NCBI RefSeq assembly: GCF_050908995.1
Contig: NC_135121.1
Coordinates: 12,586,001 to 12,650,000 of the forward strand
Length of the DNA stretch: 64,000 bases
Reading direction: 5' to 3'
Source of the DNA: Andrena cerasifolii
Taxonomy: Eukaryota; Arthropoda; Insecta; Hymenoptera; Andrenidae
The notes below the pieces were generated by a model. That model searched no databases, had not been told where the DNA came from, and saw only the letters and a list, made by a program, of their open reading frames with translations. Shown piece after piece: positions 55,529 through 64,000 of the stretch (position 1 is the stretch's first letter; the number at the start of each line of letters is the position of its first letter). The translations under genes were made by a program, and so were the position numbers.

Positions 55529-56988
55529 CTTTGAATGGCGTCCACGTGCTATCGCGCCGAATGGTACCTGCTTTCACCTTCGTATTTTCTGGAAAGCAGC
55601 GAAAGTATTAGTCGAGTGTCCCTGAGTGTCGGCCGCTATTTCCTCGAGGCGAGCCAAGGGAAACTCTCTAAGGGCCATTTTCCGAAACCTTGCGCCACTC
55701 AAAGTGCTAGCCGCGCGAGCAGACGCCCACTTCTGCACCCACCCGCCGCGGCGCGACGGTTATTAGTGGTGTTAGTGGTGACGGCGGTCGTGGTAACGGC
55801 GATAGTATAGTATATATCGTTAGTATCTCGTATAGCAGGACTATACAGTGGTAGTTGGCTGTCGCTTTTCTTCGTTCAACCGCGAGTTCGCGACGTCTCG
55901 TTCGGATAACTCCGCAATACCCGCGTCGAGCCCGTACTCTAAGGCAGATTCTACCGCTACTTTCTCGGTTGCAAGGAGTCAATCGAGCAGGGAGTTGCGT
56001 GTATGGTTTACAGTTTCATCGTGGCAGTTGGTGTGGTCGACCAAGTATCTTTATAGAGAAGAAGCACGTAATCGAAACGGGCGAGGGTCGATTAACCGGA
56101 AGACTCGCGCGAAAACAGGAGGGACCGCGTTCCCCATTTGAACGCGACCAGATAACGTGGCATCGTGGATCGAAGCGGTTTCACGGCGGAACGGAACGCG
56201 CTATTAAAAGCGCGGCTCCCTGCGAATAAACGAGAGGCGGAAGGACGCGCGTGCGGCACCCTGGTCATCGAACACGCATCGACACCTCGCGATTCCCTCG
56301 TGACATACGACCGCGAGACATTCGGAAACGGCGAGCAATTTTATTCAACCAGAAATTTCGAATAGCGAATAAAAGTTAAAAAAAAAATATATCATTCCCC
56401 ACGCGCCGAACAAAGTTACCCCGAGTTATTTTCTCAACTTCTATTCATTATTCAAAATTGATTTAAATAAAAAACTTTGCCGATCCCCCGTGAATGCGAT
56501 CGCTGGGACTCCCTTGACAGTCGCGAGTAAGGAAGAGTCGAAAGCTAAATTAGAAAGGGAGGGCTGGTAAAACGGTCCCCTTTTGCCGAGGGAAGAAAAA
56601 AGGTCACGAGGTCGCGAGTGTTCTCGAGATAAGCGTCTATCGATTTTCCTCGAGGGGGTGACGGCGTCCTCGGGCACGATCGAAAGGAAAGCCTCTCGGG
56701 CTCCGGCGACGAATCGCGATCCCCTGCGTCACGGATCGTTGGCAGCGCGAGAAGAGCGAGCGGGGGAGGGCGCTCCACCCTCGCGGGTTTCCGCCCGCGA
56801 GAACGACGGAGCATCCGCGCCACGGGAGGGTTGGCGGGGTAGGGTGCTGGGGGGGTGTGGCTAGACGCAGTCCGTTTGTACGTGGGTGTGTATCTGTCGG
56901 TGTGGGTGTAGGTGGATGGGTGGATGAGAGCAGGCGAGGTTCCTTCTTCCTGTTGTTTACTTATATGGCTAAAAAGCGATTCACTCAC
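55529..56988 (-). other. Snap25: Snap25 intron sequence after exon copy 1, no gene
   Basis: GC-rich in 55.5-56.3 kb and 56.5-56.9 kb, with overlapping frames on both strands and no recognised protein. Confidence 0.45.
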
Positions 56989-57037
56989 CTCCCTGGTCAT
57001 CGAGCGCGACCAGAGTACGGATGCCAGCCTCCTTGCT
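56989..57037 (-). CDS. Snap25: Snap25 alternative exon, copy 1 (canonical SKEAGIRTLVALDDQG)
   Basis: On the minus strand, acceptor TCTGTCTGTCGTAG|AGC and donor GGAG|GTGAGT bound a 49-nt exon encoding SKEAGIRTLVALDDQG plus the first base of Glu. This is, as far as I recall, the sequence of fly SNAP-25 and very near the vertebrate one (SKDAGIRTLVMLDEQG). It lies in the first SNARE helix and contains the ionic-layer glutamine (Q53 in human numbering). SNAP-25 is the plasma-membrane Q-SNARE that pairs with syntaxin and synaptobrevin to drive exocytosis. It is the most 5' of three copies with the same length and phase (0 in, 1 out). Only one can be used per mRNA without shifting the frame. Confidence 0.93.
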
Positions 57038-58288
57038 CTACGACAGACAGAGGCAGCACAACACAGACAACCACCACCAGTGTTAGAGAGTTGTTTTTTT
57101 TTTTGCAGTAGTAAGTATATAGTATAGTAATATTAGTAGTATATTAGTAGTAGTATATAGTATAACGGTTAGGTAGAGACGGAGGGTGTACGGAGAGAAG
57201 TGAATGGAGAGAAGTGGGGGCGAGAAGCAAGTTCGAGGTTTCGTTCATTTTAATCGTTCGCAAAACGGTGCTAGATTATATTATATCAGACGGGGGGTGG
57301 GGGCTTGTGCGCGTGATATATTGGCAGCAGAAGTGAGAGTAGAAGTTGATCTATTTTTTGGTTGTTACTTGTTTCTCTATTTTTTTTTTTTTTTTTGTTC
57401 TAGACGAGACGCTCTTTGTTTGATTAGCCATTTGACGCGTTCACGACGCAGGCGGATGCTGCAACGATACGCACACGTGTTTTATTTACTTATTTACATA
57501 CTGTCCTGTCTGTGTGATGATGGCAGGTGGGCAGACAGGGTGGACAAGCAACGGAAACACGTTTATCACGGATTGATAGAGACGCGTTTTTGTTGTTGTT
57601 TTTTTTTTCATATATACCTAATATATATATATATATATTTTTTTTTTTGCTACTTTGGTCCTATACTCGCACGTGTAGATCGTTCTCGAATGAGTATTAA
57701 CTTTGTTTCTCGAGCTCTAGATTATATTAGGCCTGTCGCTTGTTGTTGCTGTTGTTGTTCTTGATGTTGTTATCGATCATGACGATGTTGTTGTTGTAGT
57801 TGTTGTTGTTCCTGTTGCTCTGTGACTGTCGTCGCCGTTGTTGTAGGTTTTTAACTTTAACTTTTTTTTTTATATATACTTTCATTTGTCGGATCTTCCC
57901 TTCTGGCTAATCGAGATTTCGTTACGAGCGCGAGGCGCTCGCACAGACTTTGGACTCTTTTTCTCGGTACTTAATTTGCTTTGTTTTTTATTATTTTTTT
58001 TTTTTTTGGTACATACTCTTTTTACTTTTGTCGTTACCGTTGTTGTTCTGTTTCGCTAGCGCGCGACGAGTCGAAAGCGCTGTTTATTTTGGATTTTAAA
58101 TATACTGGGAGGAGAGAATCTCGAGCTCTCTTCCGTAGCATCCGATACTTTCTCTCTTCTTCGTTCGAGTCGACGAACCAGAAGAGAAGAGGATCCTCGC
58201 GAGAAAGATAGCTCGAGAGAGACAGACAGATAGATAGAAGGGGTAAAGAGAGAGAGAGAGTGAAACAGTGAGGCTGAGAGAGACAGAC

Positions 58289-58332
<44 letters not shown>

Positions 58333-61145
58333 AGAGCACTACTTGAAAACAGTCTAGAAGAGTCTGAATACCCAACGAACGGAAAGGAAGGTCCACAATA
58401 TAGTGTACGTAAAGGGACAAGTATCGCAGAATACAAGACGGTGTACAATACACAGTAGTCTCGTGGATAGGTAAAGTAGATCGAGTGGTATGCGCAAGAC
58501 AAAAGGGAAACGAGAGGCGTCCCCGGTCGTTTTGAGTCGCGAGAACGGAGGGAGAGAAGGCCTTTCTACCCCTTCGGCCGTGTCCAACGGTTTTCGCGTC
58601 GACTGCAAATTAACACCGCCGAATTGATCCGGTTGTGATTCGCCCGTGTATTCCGGGGGGAGAGGCGGGGATGAGATACGCGGGCAGAGATCCTCGGGAC
58701 TCAAACGCGGGGGCGGGGGGGGGGAGCGAAGAACGCCCGAGCAAATGTAAAAGTAGAACACACGCACACAGAAGTTGGAAAGATCGCGGTGGAGGAGAGA
58801 ATGAAGAGAAGATAGAGCGGCGAGTGACCGAATGAGAGAGCCAAGAAAAGGAGCGACGGGCCTTCCTTCTCTCGGCTGAGGTGAAACCGAGGGGAGGAAA
58901 GGGGGTCGCGGCGCGTCGACTCCGATCGTCGTTTCAACTTTCAGCGGACGATACTTATTCTATCTTTTTTTCTTTTTTGTTGAGAAACCGAGGCCACCGT
59001 CCAATTCGAGCGAATTCAACGAAACAGAGAGCTCGGAAGGAATACGCCGCTCGGCGTGGAAAGAAAGAACGGATTGAATAGGCTCGAGAGACCGCGAGGG
59101 AATTACTCGTGGTCGCGGGCCTCCACGGCTCGGTCCAAGCATCCAGATCGACGGAGAGATTCGTTAAAAAAACGAGGCTCGAGATCCAAGGGCGCGGCTT
59201 TTTCGCTGCAGCGTGCTGTATTCGATCGGGGGATGGAGAGTACGAAAGAAACTCCGCGTCCGCGAACACGTTTTCTGGCAAAAGATCCCTCTCGTCGAAT
59301 AAAGAACGCGAGAGATAAATGGTGGGAATTAATCCCGCACCGATCCCGATGCTTGGATCCACCTCTGAAACCGGGGACCACGGGGCTCCTCCGATTCAGC
59401 CCGTGTATCATTTCACTGGAACTAATTAGAGGCTTGCTCCTCCAGCGCGCTGTTCGGTCGCTCTCGAGCGGGAAGAGAGCCGAGTCCTTTGCCCCTTTCC
59501 TCGTTCGGCTTCGCGGACGGTGATAGAGAGAAGCGTGCGCATTCATCCGCGTAGGAAATGTGCATGAAGTGGAAAGTTTTCAGAAGAGAACAGAGACGGA
59601 GACGCGAGTCGGCCCTCGCCGAGTGGCGCGCTCTGCGGCCACGCGACGCAGCGAGGACGAAAGCGAGAGAGAAGAGAGAGATTAGAGAGAAAGAACGATG
59701 AAGAGAATGAAATGAAGGGAGCAGAGTGAACCACGGTGGAGGGGGGGGGGGCGGACACGATCACGATGCATTTGGGTGTGTCTGTGAAGAGCGACGCGGC
59801 TCGCCCCTGTGCGCTCGCGCGCCACCGCAGCCGTGGTCGGCGCGAGCCTATCCGCCGCGGGCTCGATAGGTGGCGCACAGATTCCTGCCTCATCCGCGAT
59901 ACCGAGGTGTCCCTCTTCACGGGGGATTGTGTGTCTCTGTGGGTGGCGAGAGTGAATGTTCTGTGCACGGAGAGGTCGCGGGTCGCGTCGAGAATGATCC
60001 GCGAGCCAGAAAAGTGACAGCACGATGCACTGAAGGGGGGGGCTGGGTGAATGAAGACAGTGTGTCGGTGGAGGACAGGCAAACACACACAGAGAAGGCA
60101 GCCAGGCAGCCAAGGCAGGCAGGCGGCAAAGTTCGCGAAGCGAGCGATCAATTAGCGATGATCCTCGTCTCCACGTTCGTCGGCTAGCCGTGTGTACACA
60201 AGCGATTGATCGATCTAGGGGCTGATTAAAGCTCGCTTCGAGAACTCTGCCTGCGAGTAGGCGGGCGAGTCCACCCCCTCGAACGAAAGCTACGCTGGCT
60301 GCGACAAATCTCTCCCGTTCCTGTCACGATACGCTCCTTCCTTCTCTTTCGCTATTTTACTAGCGAGAGGCTGCTGCTGATGCCCGATCGTGGCCGGCGT
60401 AGCTGTCGCTGGGGGATAATGCTCGCCGATGCAGGGCAGGCGATCGAGTGGAGTGTACGTTCTGTCGAGTAGAAGCAAGCGGGCACACACGTGGGCACAC
60501 ACCGCACACGTGACAACACGTACATACGCAGTCAGCGACGCGGACAATATCGAGGGATGCCCGGTTCAGCCAGCAACACGGATAATAATACAGAAAATGT
60601 ACACGTGTACTGGTAGCAAACCCGGCAGAAGAGATCATCAGGGCGTCTCTCGGTGCCGTGTACGCGAGCTCCTTTCTCGATTAGCGCTACCGATCGAGAA
60701 ACGATCCTTTTTTTCTTTTTTTTTTTTTCGTTGGACGCTCGTTTTGCTCGGCGTCGTTTACCTGGCTCGCACAGCCTCCATCGAAATTCCGAGGCAAACT
60801 TTCGGAGGGTATAAACGCCGTAACACCGTCACCGGAAGGCGGTTTTCATCACCGTTTTTTGGTCCGGGCGAGCTCATATTCTCCTTCGTTCGACGATCGG
60901 ACTTAATTGTTGTTTGTACTTGTGCTTCGAGAGACACGCGATAAAATTTCCGGGGAAAAGAGGAGCTTGAAAACCCTTGTATGACGGATATTAATTATTA
61001 GTTGGACCTCGCGCGTTGGAATGCAGGGTCCATTTTTTTACATTTTATCCCGTAAATTTCATTTGCGTAAAATATATATTCCCATATCATCTAAAATTCT
61101 CGTATTTTCAAGAATATTATACTTGTACGCGAAAAACAGAGTTTT
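57038..61145. other. Upstream Snap25 intron or 5' region, no supported exon
   Basis: T-rich and GA-rich low-complexity DNA, with (GA)n at 58,290-58,329, then GC-rich sequence at 58.5-60.3 kb. I looked for the N-terminal exons of SNAP-25 (the ADESLESTRRML region) on the minus strand and found none. Confidence 0.45.
58290..58329. repeat. (GA)n microsatellite
   Basis: Forty bases of GA repeat, continuing with GACA repeats on the left. Confidence 0.95.
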
Positions 61146-61223
61146 GGGGCGATGGGATTTGAACCCATGCTCTTCGGGTCCTCAGAATACTGGACAGTCG
61201 CGTTACCAATTCCCCCAACGCCG
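61146..61223 (-). pseudogene. tRNA-like remnant (decayed tRNA or head of a tRNA-derived SINE)
   Basis: On the minus strand there is a perfect T-arm (ATGGG-TTCAAAT-CCCAT) containing a B-box (GGTTCAAATCC), preceded by a D-arm-like GGAATTGGTAACGCG that resembles an A-box. The anticodon stem (TCCAG...CTGAGGA) has a bulge and a short loop, and the 5' GGCGTTG does not pair with the 3' CGCCCCA. I therefore call it a remnant and assign no amino acid. Confidence 0.45.
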
Positions 61224-61280
61224 ACTCTCCAAGTTACTATCTTACGAACTTCATAAACACCGAGTAGTGATCCTCTAAGC

Positions 61281-61541
61281 AGTGATCGGAACAACGTGTA
61301 TCGTCGCTGATTGGTTGCCGCGATTTGGAGCAAAAGCGGAAGTAGACAGAGAAAGAAACTGTAAAAAAAAAAAAGAAAGACAGAAATACTGATAGAAAGA
61401 GACGGAAATACTGATAAAAAGAGACAGAAATACTGACGGAAAGAGAGAGAGAAATACTGATAGAAAGAGATAGATATGGTTTAGGTTATGTTATTTCCGG
61501 TTTTGCTCCAAAATGGCTGCGGTTATACCGATCACTCCCTA
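61281..61541. mobile_element. Inverted-repeat element with an internal AGAAATACTGAT array
   Basis: CAGTGATCGG at the left pairs with CCGATCACT at the right. CGCGATTTGGAGCAAAAGCGG pairs with CCGGTTTTGCTCCAAAATGG, allowing mismatches. Between them GACAGAAATACTGATA-like units repeat four or five times. It follows the tRNA-like remnant. Confidence 0.68.
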
Positions 61542-62785
61542 AAGGATCGCTAATACCGAGCTAACGGGGGCGCCACCTACGTGCCAATCGAACCATAAAC
61601 TGTTCCCAAACGCCGAGTGCCTACATAAGTACTAATATCAACTGTAGGTACATATCCGTCAAGCGAGGGTTAAATTCGATACACTGGGCGATCCTAATGA
61701 AATCACTCGTTCGTTCACGATTATGCTTCTGCTGTAACTTTACTCTTAACATAGCGTGCAACAGTTTGGAGAAATTGTCGTAAATGCGTCTCGAGTTGAA
61801 CTCGTTCAGTTACCGATCGTCGAACCGACGTCTCCTCGAAAAGTTACGGCCAACATTCCACAGATGGAGTGAAACAGAAAAAGGGGGGGGGGGTGGGACA
61901 GGTGAGGCGGAAGCAACTGAAAGAGGACCGTGCACGTACATACGAGGGGATCGTTAAATTCTTCTGACACGCCGGTCGTACGGAACCGCGAGCGAATCGA
62001 TCCCAATTTCCGACGGTCCGCTTCGACTCCCGCGGCGGAGTCGGCAGAGAAGTAACAGAGACACGAGGAGGCGGGGGAGAATTTAAAATATGAGAGTCGG
62101 GTGCGTGGGAGGGGGGAGAGAGAAGAGAAAACAGAGAAACCCCTGTTAAATGTCCACGCGACGAACAGAATGGGGTCGAGGCGCACCATTCGCCCACGTG
62201 ATCGTGAACGGTACCCGCGCGATCATCGATCTTCCTTGTTTCCTTCGATATCGTATCGCGTCTGAACGCGAGGTTCTCTCATTTCCGTAGCGTCCATTCC
62301 AAAGACCCTGTGTGTCGGGGGAGGGGGGGCCTGGGATTCACCGTTGCTGAAAAAAAAATTATCCTCCACCACTGGCAGCATTAAGAGTCTTTTTGTTAGG
62401 GAGGGGGTCGATTAATAGCGGCAACTGCCCCCTAGCGCATCCAGGCTCGTTCGCTCGGTCTCCTTTCTCGCAGCGGGCACGATCGACTGACCGAGATGGA
62501 CGGCAGTCCGCCCGCACGTGGTCTTAACATAGCACGGTCCGTGCGTAAAGTATGTACGTACACCGGGAAAACAATCGTCGAGGTCTCCAGTGCTCGAGAT
62601 ACACAATGTATATGCGATACGTGCTAGTTAGTGCAGCCACAGAGATAAAGTAGCAAAAGAAACTGGAACGGAGCGACGCAATGACCTTTCAACCCCGTCA
62701 CACCCCCGACCGCGTGCCTTTCAACCCATCGGCGGCGAGAGGTGCCCACCGGGAAGACGATAAACGCGACGGTAAAAAAGAGAAC
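61542..62785. other. No supported gene
   Basis: Mixed-composition DNA with short G runs (61,884; 62,310). Short frames on both strands are not convincing. Confidence 0.45.
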
Positions 62786-63145
62786 GAGGACCTTGCGGCA
62801 AGAGGGGTGCAGCTCATTCTTTGCCAACTTCCAGTAAATTAGGAAGAAAAGCGTTCACAAAATTATTGCTTTGACTTAACATTAAAAAGGGTCAAGAGGA
62901 CGCTAATTGAAAAATATATGTTCACAGAATAAGTAGCAGTTATTGAGTTGATAAGTTTTTATTTCTACTTTTGGCGAAAAATATTCTATAATAAAAATAA
63001 AACATATTAACATTTCTATTTTTATTTATATGCAATAAATCGCTCTTTTGTTAGCGGATTAGCACCAAACGTACAACGAACGATATAGAATTCTTTTTTA
63101 AAAACTAAAAAAATGGAGCTACACCCCTCTTGCCGCAAGGCCCTC
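62786..63145. mobile_element. 360-bp MITE with 30-bp terminal repeats
   Basis: The left 30 bases (62786-62815, starting GAGGACCTTGCGGCAAGAGG) and the right 30 (63116-63145, ending CTTGCCGCAAGGCCCTC) are inverted repeats with about 28 matches. The interior is AT-rich. No clear target duplication and no transposase. Confidence 0.85.
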
Positions 63146-64000
63146 AAATACATCCCGCGAGAAACGGCACGATCAATTTACCGCGTGCACGCGCATCACG
63201 GCGCTCGATAACGCTCCCGTCTGCAACGATGCGTAGACAGGTTTAATTCGGTACAGTCTCGGCGAGCGTAAAAATAGAGGGTGGCGCGGTAAATTAAGAG
63301 TAAAAATGGCAGTTCGTTTGCCGCCGCGTTGCCAGTCGAAGTACAAACGATAAGCTCGAGCAGGTGAAGGGGTTACCGACGCCGATTGCGTGCGCCCCTT
63401 CGACAATCCAGCGACAATTCGGACAGGAGGGAAAGACAGTGAGACACGTAAGATGTACACAGACAGATAGAGAAAAAGTTCCGCAGACACACGCATAGAG
63501 GGACGTACATACACGTGTCGTGAGTAGAACATATATCGAAGATGTACACGAGCACAGACAACGAGTAATTTATGCATGTGGGAAGAGAAATGCGGAGCTG
63601 AAGAACGTAGATAGAACACACAACGCGAGAACAGCGCACGAACGCGCGACCGAGTGTCCCCCTCTCGTCCTTGGTCGCCCCAACCGGACATCGCGATTGC
63701 GTTCGCACAGGCGAGGATCGTTCGCTTCTATTTTAACGGGAGACATTTGGCGCGAAGGAGCGACAACAGCGGAATGGGACGCGACAGTCGCGCGCGTTCG
63801 TGCCGCGGATTACCGTCTGAGACCGCGTCGATGCGTCGTCTTACAATTCTTCCGAGTACACATACGCGACCATCCCATTGGGAGCGGACGATACAAAATA
63901 ATATATATCGCTTGGCACCCGGTGCGACAGCCTAATCTTTTTCATTTCTTTTTCCTCCCCTCCTGGTGTCTGGGAGGTGGACGTCTCTTTGCTCTCGTCA
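63146..64000. other. No supported gene to the window edge
   Basis: GC-moderate DNA with short unrecognised frames; probably Snap25 upstream sequence. Confidence 0.4.

Noticed and set aside
57038..64000. N-terminal Snap25 exons (ELEEL..., ADESLESTRRML...)
   Set aside because: No minus-strand match was found. An ADE near 59,890 lies in an unrelated frame without a donor.

Overview
The window is insect nuclear DNA, probably from a hymenopteran. This rests on intron-rich genes with GT-AG boundaries, polyadenylation signals, a HIF-alpha of insect type, a SNAP-25 close to the fly protein, and very many small non-autonomous DNA transposons. I found no bacterial operons, CRISPR array, viral genes or intact transposase.

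Three genes can be supported. (1) 14.8-24.2 kb, plus strand: the C-terminal half of the hypoxia-inducible factor alpha gene (sima/HIF-1alpha), seven exons with matching splice phases. They carry the inhibitory/oxygen-degradation region and the C-terminal end. The bHLH-PAS exons are not visible and must lie upstream of base 1. The C-terminus has two possible forms, because a strong splice donor sits inside the coding sequence of the SGCDVSAGYVC motif. (2) 26.1-33.1 kb, plus strand: a peripherin/ROM-like tetraspanin in four exons, with four membrane segments, a six-cysteine large loop and an unusually long charged cytoplasmic tail. (3) 39.07-57.04 kb, minus strand: most of Snap25 (t-SNARE). The short exon carrying the first ionic-layer glutamine is present three times (57.0, 50.8 and 48.3 kb), each 49 nt and in the same phase. 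The last coding exon is present twice (40.8 and 39.1 kb). The locus could therefore encode up to six SNAP-25 isoforms. Its first ~45 residues are not seen and probably lie beyond base 64000. The tetraspanin and Snap25 genes are arranged tail to tail.

The rest is introns, UTRs and intergenic DNA packed with inverted-repeat elements. Many are flanked by TTAA and begin CCC/GGG (piggyBac-type MITEs), others by TA (mariner-type), and one hAT-type element has an exact 8-bp target duplication. Several are nested or stacked. There are also a 135-bp tandem array, a 15-bp array, a 24-bp array, an ATTCGAATAA minisatellite and several microsatellites. A 48-bp piece of the tetraspanin coding exon has been copied into a TA microsatellite at 35.2 kb.

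Region by region: 1-14.8 kb upstream/intronic DNA with MITEs, GC-rich islands and the 135-bp array; 14.8-24.2 kb HIF exons; 24.2-26.1 kb intergenic with one TTAA element; 26.1-33.1 kb tetraspanin; 33.2-34.0 kb foldback element between the convergent genes; 34-39 kb probable Snap25 3' UTR; 39-57 kb Snap25 exons and MITE-filled introns; 57-64 kb Snap25 upstream intron or 5' region with a tRNA-like remnant and a young inverted-repeat element.
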